Shown here: piece after piece, positions 43,944-52,264 of the stretch | Position numbering within the stretch: position 1 is the stretch's first letter | Layout: each line of letters starts with the position of its first letter | NCBI GenBank assembly: GCA_964605185.1 | Contig: CAZSBF010000002.1 | Location: 22,808-86,807, forward strand | Length of the DNA stretch: 64,000 bases | Direction of reading: 5' to 3' | From: JACRIM01 sp964605185 | GTDB lineage: Bacteria; Planctomycetota; Phycisphaerae; UBA1845; UTPLA1 | Position numbers and translations under genes: made by a program | Notes under the pieces: model-generated | The model's database searches: none | What the model was told of the DNA's origin: nothing | The model's input: only the letters and a program-made list of their open reading frames with translations

Positions 43944-45614
43944 TCAACCCTTCGTCGCCTGCACCACTTCGCTGATCGTGGTGACGCCGGCGCGGACCTT
44001 GTTCCAGCCGTCGTCGCGGAGGGTGATCATGCCGCCCTTTAGTGCCAAGTTTCGAATCTTGCCGGCGGAGGAGCGTTCGAGGACCAGCTCGCGGATGTCG
44101 TCGTCGAGGAGCATCAATTCGAACAGTCCCTTTCGGCCGCGGAAGCCGGTGTTGCGGCATTCGCGGCAGCCCACGCCGCGATAGGCCGGCTGGCCGCGAA
44201 GGTCGAGGTCGGGCGGCATTTCCAGCTTTTCGGGTACGTAGGCCTCTTTGCAATGCGGGCACAGCGTGCGAATGAGCCGCTGGGCCAAGACAGCTTCGAC
44301 GGAACTGGCCACGAGAAACGGCTCCACGCCCATGTCGAGCAATCGCGTCGTTGCGCTGGGGGCATCGTTCGTGTGCAGCGTGCTGAGAACCAAGTGGCCC
44401 GTCAGTGAGGCCTGCACGGCGGTCTCGGCGGTTTCCAGGTCTCGAATTTCACCGACCATGATGACGTCGGGGTCGTGTCGCAGGAAGGCGCGCATGCCTT
44501 TGGCGAAGGTCAGGCCGGCCTTGATGTTCACGCTTACCTGGTTGACGCTATCAAGGTGATATTCGACGGGGTCCTCGACCGTGAGGCATTTGATCTCGCT
44601 GCTTACGATTCCATTGAGCGCGGCATACAGCGTCGTCGTTTTTCCGCTGCCGGTCGGGCCGGTGACGAGCAAGATGCCGTGCGGCTGGCTGATGACGTGC
44701 GTGAATTTCTTCAGCATATCGGGGTCGAAGCCCAGATCGGTCAGCGACAGCAGAATCGACTGCTTGTCGAGAATACGCATGACCACGCCCTCGCCGAACA
44801 CCATCGGAATGATGCTTACGCGAAGGTCGATCTCGCGGTTGTGAACCTTGATCTTGAACGAGCCGTCCTGCGGCACGCGCCGCTCGGCGATGTTGAGATT
44901 CGAGAGAATCTTGATGCGGCTGATGATGGCGGCCTGCAACTGGCGAATCTGCGGCGGGACGTTCGTATTTCGCAGGACGCCGTCCACTCGGTAGCGAATT
45001 TTCAGATCGTGCTCAAACGGTTCGATGTGAACGTCGCTGGCTCGTTCATTGATGGCTTCCAGAAGGATTTCGTTAACCAGTTTGATGACGCTCGCATCCT
45101 GCGCCATTTCGGCCAGGTCGCCGGCCGACTCGCCGACGTCGCTGACGACTTCCAGGCCGTCTTCATCAATCAGCTCGCGCACCGTGTCGCCGCCGATGCC
45201 GAAGTACTTCTTGATGATCTCGTTGATCTCGCTCTCTTTGGCGAGAATCGGCTTGACCTCCAGCCCGCAGATCATCCGAAGTTCGTCGAAGGCGTAAATC
45301 TGAAATGGGTCGGGCGTGGCGACGCGGATCGAACCGTTCACGCGGTCGAGCGGGATCAGCTTGGAGCGATGCACCAGCTTCGACGGCATCTTCTTCAGGA
45401 TTTCCATGTCGACCTTGATGTCGGGATGGGTCAGGTCGATCACGTCGAAGTGATAAAGCTCCCCAAGTGCATTCAGCACTTGCGTCTCGCTGCAATAACC
45501 CATGCGCACGAGAACGCGATCCAGTCGGTCCGTCGGACCGCATTGCTCGTTGGCCGACTTGAGCTGGTCGGGGTTGATGGACTTCTGCTTTACAAGAATG
45601 TCGCCGAGGTTCAT
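43944..45614 (-). CDS. Type II secretion / type IV pilus assembly ATPase (GspE/PilB)
   Basis: A 556-residue protein from ATG 45614 (MNLGDILVKQKSINPDQLKS); a longer frame to 45686 exists, neither with a clear ribosome-binding site. N-terminal GspE_N domain, then ASDVHIEPFEHDLKIRYRVD, Walker A VTGPTGSGKTTTLYA, Asp box CLTVEDPVEY, Walker B DPDVIMVGEIRDLETAETA, His box LVLSTLHTNDAPSA and the tetracysteine zinc site CPHC...CREC. It powers pseudopilus or pilus assembly. No other T2SS or pilus gene is adjacent. Confidence 0.93.
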   Translation of the reverse strand: MNLGDILVKQKSINPDQLKSANEQCGPTDRLDRVLVRMGYCSETQVLNALGELYHFDVIDLTHPDIKVDMEILKKMPSKLVHRSKLIPLDRVNGSIRVATPDPFQIYAFDELRMICGLEVKPILAKESEINEIIKKYFGIGGDTVRELIDEDGLEVVSDVGESAGDLAEMAQDASVIKLVNEILLEAINERASDVHIEPFEHDLKIRYRVDGVLRNTNVPPQIRQLQAAIISRIKILSNLNIAERRVPQDGSFKIKVHNREIDLRVSIIPMVFGEGVVMRILDKQSILLSLTDLGFDPDMLKKFTHVISQPHGILLVTGPTGSGKTTTLYAALNGIVSSEIKCLTVEDPVEYHLDSVNQVSVNIKAGLTFAKGMRAFLRHDPDVIMVGEIRDLETAETAVQASLTGHLVLSTLHTNDAPSATTRLLDMGVEPFLVASSVEAVLAQRLIRTLCPHCKEAYVPEKLEMPPDLDLRGQPAYRGVGCRECRNTGFRGRKGLFELMLLDDDIRELVLERSSAGKIRNLALKGGMITLRDDGWNKVRAGVTTISEVVQATKG

Positions 45615-45826
45615 GGGTTTGTGTCGGTACTCAACTTTCTCCGCCGGCCGTGTCGAGTTGCGATCGGCCGCGCGCACCGCAGGCATTGTGCCCGAAGCGG
45701 CTCAATCTTCTACATCGGGTATACGGAAGGGGTTGCGGAACAGGAAGCTTATTCGGGCTCCACGCGCGCGAATCGCTCTAATGCCTTGCTGGCAAAGATG
45801 TTATGGGGACGGTCGGCTGATGGAAT

Positions 45827-47170
45827 TCACCGACGCGCAAGGACGGCATGAATGCCCGCTGCGGCGACCTTTCCTTCCTGCACGGCATCGACCACCTCGG
45901 CACCCTTGCTCGTGCAATCTCCGCCGGCGAACAACTTCGCCACGCTGGTCGCTCCGGTCGCCTTGTCGATCACGATCCGGCCCTTTTCCACCTTTAGCGC
46001 GGGTACCGCTGCGGCGAGTTCCACAAGCGGTTCCTGGCCCAGCGCTTTGACCACCATGTCCGCGTGAAGGACAAAATTCGCCCCGGCGATCTGCTCCACC
46101 TTCGCCTCGCGCCCGTTACCGACCAGTCGCGTCCGGGCGAACTCCACGCCTGCGGCTCGTCCACCTGCGTCGATCACGCGCAGCGGCGCGGCGGAAAACT
46201 CCCAGTGAATCCCATCCGCCTTCGCCAACTCATATTCATACGCAAACGCCGGCATCGCATCCGCGGTGCGCCGATAGGCGATCGTCACCTGTTCGGCGCC
46301 GAGCCGCACCGCAGCCGTCGCGACATCGACGGCCGTGTTGCCGCCGCCGATCACCACCACGCGCCGTCCGATCTCACATTTTTCCAGCGGCATCGTGTGC
46401 GTCTGAAAAATGAAATCCAGCGCCTCCCACACACCGGGGAGATTCTCGCCGTCGATTCCGAGGGACGAGGTCTTGCCCAAGCCGATCGCGACGAACAGCG
46501 CGTCATACTCGCCGAGCATCTGCGCCATCTGCGCCCCGCTCACCGGCGTCTTCAATCGCAGGTCGATCCCGCCAATCTGCTTGACCCGCTCCACCTCGGT
46601 CAGCGCGAACTCGGTGCCATATTTGTATCGCGCGATTCCGTAGGTGTTGATTCCGCCCGGCAGTTCGCGGGCCTCGAACACCGTCACGGCGTGGCCGTGC
46701 TTTCGCAACTCATGCGCACAGGTCAGCCCGGCCGGTCCCGCGCCGATGATCGCCACCTTTTTCCCGGTGGGCGCCCCCGCCTCAAAAAATGAAATTCCTT
46801 TCTCCGATGCCGCGTCGCAGGCGAATCGCTGCAGACGCCCGATCTTGACCGGCTCCTTCAGCAGCGTGTTATCCACGCATGCCCCCTCGCACAGCACCTC
46901 CGTCGGACAGGCCCGAGCGCACGATCCGCCGAATATGTTCGCGGACAGAATCGTCTCCGCCGCGCCGACGGGGCTCTTGTGAAGAATCTGGCGGATGAAC
47001 TTTGGAACATCGATGTGCGTCGGACAGGCCCGCGTACAGGGCGCGTCGTAGCAGAACAGACACCGCGACGCCTCGGCCACCGACTCATCCGGCGTGAACC
47101 GTGGTTCGAGTTCGGCGAAGTTCGCGGCGAGTTGCGCTGCCCGGTCGGACGAGGTCGCTTTCGTGGTCAT
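45827..47170 (-). CDS. NAD(P)-dependent flavin oxidoreductase, PreT/GltD-like
   Basis: A 447-residue protein. N-terminal 4Fe-4S region CLFCYDAPCTRACPTHIDVP and CARACPTEVLCEGACV, FAD motif VAIIGAGPAGLTCAHEL, NAD(P) motif VVVIGGGNTAVDVATAAVR and the C-terminal FAD site LFAGGDCTSKGAEVVDAVQE. This is the layout of PreT (NAD-dihydropyrimidine dehydrogenase subunit) and of the glutamate synthase small subunit. No preA or gltB is adjacent. The minus-strand TATAAT-CGATCC-ATG indicates a leaderless mRNA. Confidence 0.88.
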   Translation of the reverse strand: MTTKATSSDRAAQLAANFAELEPRFTPDESVAEASRCLFCYDAPCTRACPTHIDVPKFIRQILHKSPVGAAETILSANIFGGSCARACPTEVLCEGACVDNTLLKEPVKIGRLQRFACDAASEKGISFFEAGAPTGKKVAIIGAGPAGLTCAHELRKHGHAVTVFEARELPGGINTYGIARYKYGTEFALTEVERVKQIGGIDLRLKTPVSGAQMAQMLGEYDALFVAIGLGKTSSLGIDGENLPGVWEALDFIFQTHTMPLEKCEIGRRVVVIGGGNTAVDVATAAVRLGAEQVTIAYRRTADAMPAFAYEYELAKADGIHWEFSAAPLRVIDAGGRAAGVEFARTRLVGNGREAKVEQIAGANFVLHADMVVKALGQEPLVELAAAVPALKVEKGRIVIDKATGATSVAKLFAGGDCTSKGAEVVDAVQEGKVAAAGIHAVLARR

Positions 47171-47176
47171 GGATCG

Positions 47177-47182
47177 ATTATA
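47177..47182 (-). promoter_or_regulatory. -10 hexamer TATAAT of leaderless PreT-like gene
   Basis: A perfect TATAAT on the minus strand is followed by CGATCC and ATG 47170; no ribosome-binding site. Confidence 0.55.
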
Positions 47183-47624
47183 CCTATCGCGCCGGGCGCG
47201 ACCGATCCTCGAATTTCACGCCTCGACTTGTTGACCCACCTTCATGGACCACAACATCTAGGAACTCCCGATTTGCGGTGTCGGCAGATTTCACAGGCGC
47301 TAAGAAATGAAAAACAGCTGTAAGTGCCGTATCTGCGGGGAATTCCGTTAGACGCCCGATAATCGCGCAGAAATTGCCCTCAATACTGGCCTGTTGCGCA
47401 AGTTCTGCATTCGCTAGATGTTGTGGCAGGGGTGGATTCTGTGATGTCGCGACGAATCCGACGCCGATATTAGGAAGGAGGACAGTATTGAGAAACAGTG
47501 CCGGTAGCTCACCGCCAAGAGAGTCTGGAAAGAAATCAACTATCAGTCGTGGCGGTGCGAACCGGTGAAGAGTCTGCTCCGTATCTTGGGGATGGAGTCC
47601 TGGAACGGAGCGAAGTGAGGAACT
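47183..47624. other. Intergenic region, no gene recognised
   Basis: About 440 bases between the divergent PreT-like and FlgM-like genes. It must hold the FlgM promoter, but no convincing sigma-28 or sigma-54 element was seen. Confidence 0.5.
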
Positions 47625-47906
47625 ATGGATCAGATCAACACATTAGGAACCCTGGCGACCTCCGGCACGTTGCGGGAGTTCGTCAATCAATCGCTCCGCC
47701 GTTCGAATGAAACGGACGGCTCCACGGCCACACTCGATGATCGCGTCGAGATCTCCGAGTTGGCCACCTTCCTGAATCAACTGGCCGAACTGCCCGAATC
47801 CCGGGCGCGACGCATCGTCGCCGTTCGGAATCAGATTGAGCAGGGCACGTATGAAACCGCGGAGAAGCTGGATATCGCCACCGAGCGATTGCTTTCCGCC
47901 CTATGA
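47625..47906 (+). CDS. flgM: FlgM-like anti-sigma-28 factor
   Basis: A 93-residue protein; GTGAGGA lies 5-6 nt before ATG 47625. The C-terminal helices ESRARRIVAVRNQIEQGTYE then TAEKLDIATERLLSAL match the FlgM signature (RxxKVxxIRxxIxxGxYxVDxxxIAxxLL). FlgM holds FliA until the hook is complete. No flagellar gene is nearby. The N-terminal half is a disordered Ser/Thr-rich stretch, as usual for the family. Confidence 0.65.
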   Translation: MDQINTLGTLATSGTLREFVNQSLRRSNETDGSTATLDDRVEISELATFLNQLAELPESRARRIVAVRNQIEQGTYETAEKLDIATERLLSAL

Positions 47907-47969
47907 CAATCTTTCACTCATCGTGAACTGTTCACGGTGGGACATCTCTCCTCCACATGGATGTGCGGT

Positions 47970-48011
47970 TGAAACGGGTGACGGCTGATGCCGGCCCGTT
48001 TCAGCATTTTT
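47970..48011 (+). terminator. Rho-independent terminator after flgM-like gene
   Basis: TGAAACGGG and CCCGTTTCA enclose an inner CGGC-TGAT-GCCG stem, followed by GCATTTTT; 64 bases after the stop. Confidence 0.85.
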
Positions 48012-48115
48012 ACGCTGCCACATCCCTTCTTATCCGGACGCTCGATTAGACCCATCGCAAATGTGAGACAGGCGTCCCTGCCTGCCAAAACTGCGGATTC
48101 CCCTCCGTCGCCGCG

Positions 48116-48144
48116 TTGACGGCCGTGTATTACAATGTAATACT
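48116..48144 (+). promoter_or_regulatory. Promoter of the znu operon
   Basis: TTGACG (48116-48121), 17-bp spacer, AATACT (48139-48144). It predicts a 5' UTR of about 38 nt to ATG 48189. Confidence 0.5.
48127..48143. promoter_or_regulatory. 17-bp perfect palindrome, candidate Zur/Fur-family operator
   Basis: GTATTACAATGTAATAC, an 8-1-8 perfect inverted repeat placed between the -35 and -10 and overlapping the -10. Fur-family repressors bind such AT-rich dyads, and the operon encodes a zinc-type importer. Confidence 0.6.
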
Positions 48145-48188
48145 GAGTTCCGGCCGCCGACCATCGAGTACCCGACACGCACCGCACC

Positions 48189-49112
48189 ATGCTGAATTTC
48201 TTCCATCGCGCGCTTTGTTTCCCGACCTGCGCCATCCTCGCGCTCGCCGGCTGCGACACCGCGTCCACGAAACCCACCAGCCGGCCCGGCGTCACCACGG
48301 TCTTCGTCACCATTGCGCCACAGGCGTGTTTCGTTAAACGAATCGGCGGCGCGCATGTCGATGTTCACGTCCTTGTCGGCCCCGGCCAATCTCACCACAG
48401 CTTCGAGCCGACGCCGCGCCAGATTCAACAGCTCTCCACCGCGCGTGTGTACTTTCGCATCGGCCTGCCGATCGAACGCGGACTCGTTGAGAAGATTCGA
48501 AGCTCCATCACCGGCCTGACCATCGTGGACACCTCCGAAGGCACGAAGCTCCTCGATGCCACGGACGCCTGCACCGAAGAAGGGCACGACCACGCTCATC
48601 ACGAGTCGAAAGACCCGCACATCTGGCTCGACCCAAAGCTGGTCATCCACCAGGCCCGGCACATTCGCGACGGACTCGCCGCCGCCGACCCCGCTCACCG
48701 GGCTGAATTCGATGCGAATCTCAAGGGGCTTGAATCGGACCTCGGCACCCTCAATGCCAAGCTCGCCGCGACCCTGGCCCCGTTGAAAGGCCGCGAGTTC
48801 TTCGTTTTTCATCCTGCTTATGGCTACTTCGCCGATGCCTATGGCCTCAAGCAGGTCGCCGTAGAAGAAGAGGGCAAGGAACCAAGTTTCAAACGAATCG
48901 AAACGCTCATCGCCCGCGCGAAAAAGGCCGGTGTAAAGCTCATCTTCGTGCAGCCGCAGTTCCCGACCGCCGGTGCCAAGACCATCGCCGACGCCATTGG
49001 CGGGGCGGTTGTGCCGCTCGATCCCATGGCCGAGGATTATCTCGCGAACATGGAGACCATGGCCCGCGAAGTCGCCCGCGCCCTTGGAACGGCAAAGGAG
49101 CACACACCGTGA
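48189..49112 (+). CDS. znuA: Zinc ABC transporter substrate-binding lipoprotein (ZnuA-like)
   Basis: A 307-residue protein. Lipobox LALAGC. Cluster A-1 metal-binding family: metal His ligands in GPGQSHHSFEPTPRQIQ and FFVFHPAYGYFADAYGL, with the loop EEGHDHAHHESKDPHIWLDP being the His-rich flexible loop that marks zinc rather than manganese transport. The last ligand region is GAKTIADAIGGAVVPLDPMA. First gene of a znuACB operon: its stop overlaps the ATPase GTG by 4 bases. Confidence 0.88.
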   Translation: MLNFFHRALCFPTCAILALAGCDTASTKPTSRPGVTTVFVTIAPQACFVKRIGGAHVDVHVLVGPGQSHHSFEPTPRQIQQLSTARVYFRIGLPIERGLVEKIRSSITGLTIVDTSEGTKLLDATDACTEEGHDHAHHESKDPHIWLDPKLVIHQARHIRDGLAAADPAHRAEFDANLKGLESDLGTLNAKLAATLAPLKGREFFVFHPAYGYFADAYGLKQVAVEEEGKEPSFKRIETLIARAKKAGVKLIFVQPQFPTAGAKTIADAIGGAVVPLDPMAEDYLANMETMAREVARALGTAKEHTP

Positions 49113-49867
49113 CCGAGGGCCACGTCATCCTGACCCAGGACTTGCACTTCCGCTACGACGCCGACGTCGTATTGGAAAATGTGAACATCACCATCGGTCC
49201 GCGCGATTTCGTCAGCATCGTCGGACCCAACGGCGGCGGAAAAACGACGCTGCTTAAGCTCATCCTCGGCCTGCTCCAGCCTCGCAACGGGAGTATCCGT
49301 GTCTTCGGCCTCGCTCCCGAGAAGGCCCGGCGGCGTGTCGGCTACATGCCGCAATACGCCCAGCTCGATCCGCATTTCCCCGTCAGCGTCATGGATGTCG
49401 TGCTGATGGGGCGACTTGGCATCGGCTCATCGATCGGCCCTTACCGACGAAGTGACGTTGAGATCGCGGAGCGCACGCTCGGGGAAGTCGGCCTCGCCAA
49501 GTTCGAACGCCGGCCCTTCGCGGCCCTCTCCGGCGGACAACGCCAACGCGTCCTCATCGCCCGCGCGCTTGCCTGCGAGCCGGAATTGCTTCTGCTTGAT
49601 GAACCGACGTCGAACCTTGATCAGGCGGTGCAGGACGACTTTTACGATCTGCTTCGGGAACTCAGCAAGCGGCTCACGGTCATCCTCGTCTCGCACGACG
49701 TCGGCTTTGTCTCGACCCTCGTGCAGACCATCCTTTGTGTGAACCGCACGGTCTCGAAACATTGCGCCAGCGAACTCAGCGGCAAGACCATCTCCGAACT
49801 GTATGGCGGCGACATCGCCATGGTCCATCACGACCACGACCACCACCACGGGCATCATCATCATTAA
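49109..49867 (+). CDS. znuC: Zinc ABC transporter ATP-binding protein (ZnuC-like) with His-rich tail
   Basis: A 252-residue protein from GTG 49109 (GTGA overlap with znuA). Walker A VGPNGGGKTTLLKLIL, Q-loop YMPQYAQLDP, signature LSGGQRQRVLIARAL, Walker B LLLLDEPTSNLD and H-loop VILVSHDVGF. The C-terminus is HHDHDHHHGHHHH, an unusual metal-sequestering tail that may sense or buffer zinc on the cytoplasmic side. It lies 15 bases before the permease gene. Confidence 0.92.
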   Translation: MTEGHVILTQDLHFRYDADVVLENVNITIGPRDFVSIVGPNGGGKTTLLKLILGLLQPRNGSIRVFGLAPEKARRRVGYMPQYAQLDPHFPVSVMDVVLMGRLGIGSSIGPYRRSDVEIAERTLGEVGLAKFERRPFAALSGGQRQRVLIARALACEPELLLLDEPTSNLDQAVQDDFYDLLRELSKRLTVILVSHDVGFVSTLVQTILCVNRTVSKHCASELSGKTISELYGGDIAMVHHDHDHHHGHHHH

Positions 49868-49882
49868 GGAGCCGCCGAGATC

Positions 49883-50734
49883 ATGTCCGACTTTCTAAAC
49901 GCCGTCCGCACCCTGCCGCTTCTGCAGAACGCCCTGCTCATGGGCGTCCTCGCCAGCATCGCCTGCGGCGTGATCGGCACGTATGTTGTCAGTCGCCGCA
50001 TTACTTCCATCGCCGGTGCCGTGGCCCACTGCGTCCTCGGCGGGCTCGGCGCAGCCAAATACTTCCAGGTCACGCGGGGGTGGCAATGGTGCCACCCGCT
50101 TCTCGGCGCGACGATCGCCGCTGTCCTCTCCGCGATCATCATCGGCTGGGTGAGCCTTCGCGCGAAACAACGCGAAGATACGGTCATCAGCGCCATCTGG
50201 TCGGTCGGCATGGCGGTCGGCGTGCTCTTTATTTCTCAAACGCCCGGTTACAATGAAGACCTCACGGCGTATCTCTTCGGCAGTATTCTGCTTGTCTCAT
50301 CGCAGGACATGTGGCTCACTGCCGGTCTCGATATTGGAATCCTCGTACTCGGGATTCTGTACTACAACCGATTCCTCGCTGTGTGCTTCGACGAGGAATT
50401 TGCTCGGCTGCGCGGCATTCGCGTCGAGTTGTACTACTTGTTACTCCTCGTCCTCACCGCACTCACCGTCGTCGTCTTGCTCAAAGTTGTCGGCATCATC
50501 ATGGTTATTGCGTTGCTCACGCTGCCCGCCGCGGTGGCCGGCTTCTTCGCGCGGACACTCTTTCAAATGATGATCATCGCTACACTTATCGGGATCACCC
50601 TGACCACCGGCGGCATTGCCATTAGTTACTCCCCAAGCCTTCCCGCCGGGGCGACAACGATTGTCCTTGCCGGTGTGGTCTATGCTGCCGCACTCCTAAT
50701 TCGTCTGTTCACTCGACGATTGAGGGCAACTTAG
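49883..50734 (+). CDS. znuB: Zinc ABC transporter permease (ZnuB-like)
   Basis: A 283-residue protein with eight or nine hydrophobic helices of the ABC-3 permease family: NALLMGVLASIACGVIGTYV, SIAGAVAHCVLGGLGAAKYF, AYLFGSILLVSSQDMW, FDEEFARLRGIRVELYYLLL (coupling region) and VVGIIMVIALLTLPAAVAG. AAGGAG lies 9-10 nt before the ATG. It completes the operon; no terminator was seen after it. Confidence 0.92.
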   Translation: MSDFLNAVRTLPLLQNALLMGVLASIACGVIGTYVVSRRITSIAGAVAHCVLGGLGAAKYFQVTRGWQWCHPLLGATIAAVLSAIIIGWVSLRAKQREDTVISAIWSVGMAVGVLFISQTPGYNEDLTAYLFGSILLVSSQDMWLTAGLDIGILVLGILYYNRFLAVCFDEEFARLRGIRVELYYLLLLVLTALTVVVLLKVVGIIMVIALLTLPAAVAGFFARTLFQMMIIATLIGITLTTGGIAISYSPSLPAGATTIVLAGVVYAAALLIRLFTRRLRAT

Positions 50735-50909
50735 CAATACAAATGTCCCCGCCCGAGAGTCGAATTTGTTATACTAAACGTGATTGAATTCGCTGTGCGT
50801 ACCAGCTGATCTCCTTCCATCGCGATGCCAAGGCCGATTCCGTGATGAAGGGGGCTGGGGTGTATTTGCCTCGATCGATTTTGTCGCCACGTAGGTAAGG
50901 GATCGTTGA

Positions 50910-52166
50910 ATGTCGCGTTTCGTTCCAATCAACGGCGTACTGGTGTCGGTGTTTTGCCTCCTAACGCTTATTGTTTGTACTGGGACGAGTTGTCCGGCGC
51001 TCACTCCCATACCGGCATCAATTATGATTCCGAATGGAATGGCCGGAGTGTCCTCGATTCAGTCATCCACCCGCCTGTTTGTCGTCTCGGCGATGATCAA
51101 TGGCCAAGGCCCCTACACCATGATCGTCGACACCGGCGCGGCTGTGACGACTGTTTCATCCAAGATCGGCAACCTGCTCCCCAAGACGCCTCAGGTCTTC
51201 AGCGTACAGGGGGTTGGAGGAACCAGCACAAATATCTCGACAGTCCAGATTGATTCTTTGACCATGGGAACCATGGAGTTCAATTCGTTTTTCGCACTGG
51301 TGATCGATATACCGCTTTTTGCCGAGCGCTCCATCGACGGCATCATCGGAGCATCTGTCTTTCATGATGTAACGCTGATGATCGACTACCCGAACAAGAC
51401 GCTTCGCGTCGATACGAATCCACTTTCGCAAAGCAATTGCAATATTTCCGTCAAAGGTGGAGACCTTGGGCCGCAGAATACTTATACGATTCCCGCCATC
51501 AACATCAACGTCGCCGGCCAAATCGTGGAAGTTTTTCTGGATTCGGGCAGCGAGGATATTCTCGATTTGCCTTCTTCATTCAGTACGCTGCCATTCATAG
51601 GACCGCTGAACTCCACGACAACGTCTGGAGTCGCGGGGACTGAAACGAATCAGGTGGGAACGCTCAACGGCGACGTGATAATCGCCTGCAAGACCCTGAG
51701 GTCGCCCTCCATTCATTTGGGCGGCGCTCTCGCGGCGGTCGGTTCCGGTGGCTGGCAAAAGTCCATCTTCTCGCTCGATCAGCGGTCAAAATTGATGCGG
51801 CTTGAGACGCCTGGTTGTGATGCCAACCAGGATTGCATCGAAGAACCGGGCTATCGAGTTTACGAAGTGGCCCTTCCACTGATCGATTACAGCGGACTGC
51901 AACTTGAGGTGCTTGAGGCGGGTTCGGAACTTGAGCCGTTTCGGCTTTGCGACTTTTGGGGCGGCGGCCCCGACTGCACAACGGCGGCTGTCCTCGTCCC
52001 TATCTCCGACATATTTCCAACCCGCGAAGCAGCCGTACTATCGTTGTGCCCAGGATTCACAAATCTTCATGACGTTCCGTTCTACGCCTTTCCCATAGTC
52101 ACCCACAACGGAGTGATAAAGTCGATAAGTTTCAGCGTGCTCGATATCATCGGCGGATGCTTCTAG
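50910..52166 (+). CDS. Exported protein with two retropepsin-like aspartic protease motifs
   Basis: A 418-residue protein; TAAGGGA precedes ATG 50910. N-terminal hydrophobic segment VLVSVFCLLTLIVCTGTSC (signal or lipobox). Motif 1 is YTMIVDTGAAVTTVSSK (about residues 70-86) with IDGIIGASVF as the matching flap/second glycine motif. Motif 2 is EVFLDSGSEDILDLPS (about 205-220). Clan AA enzymes need two Asp-Thr/Ser-Gly loops; most bacterial ones dimerise, while here both loops lie in one chain. The C-terminal 130 residues have no named domain (Cys-rich: CDANQDCIEEP). Protease activity is inferred. Confidence 0.72.
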   Translation: MSRFVPINGVLVSVFCLLTLIVCTGTSCPALTPIPASIMIPNGMAGVSSIQSSTRLFVVSAMINGQGPYTMIVDTGAAVTTVSSKIGNLLPKTPQVFSVQGVGGTSTNISTVQIDSLTMGTMEFNSFFALVIDIPLFAERSIDGIIGASVFHDVTLMIDYPNKTLRVDTNPLSQSNCNISVKGGDLGPQNTYTIPAININVAGQIVEVFLDSGSEDILDLPSSFSTLPFIGPLNSTTTSGVAGTETNQVGTLNGDVIIACKTLRSPSIHLGGALAAVGSGGWQKSIFSLDQRSKLMRLETPGCDANQDCIEEPGYRVYEVALPLIDYSGLQLEVLEAGSELEPFRLCDFWGGGPDCTTAAVLVPISDIFPTREAAVLSLCPGFTNLHDVPFYAFPIVTHNGVIKSISFSVLDIIGGCF

Positions 52167-52264
52167 GCCTCTTACGCTCTATGGCACCAATTCAGGAATC
52201 GCGACGCCAACTTTGAGTGATTAGAGCACTCGCCAATTCGGTTGTCTTGATGCACTATAGCGTT

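Noticed and set aside
44475..45851. 458-codon plus-strand frame
   Set aside because: Antisense to the PilB/GspE ATPase, whose Walker motifs are unmistakable.
47310..47400. Sigma-28 promoter for the FlgM-like gene
   Set aside because: A CCCGATAA string resembles the -10, but no TAAAG-type -35 lies at the right distance.
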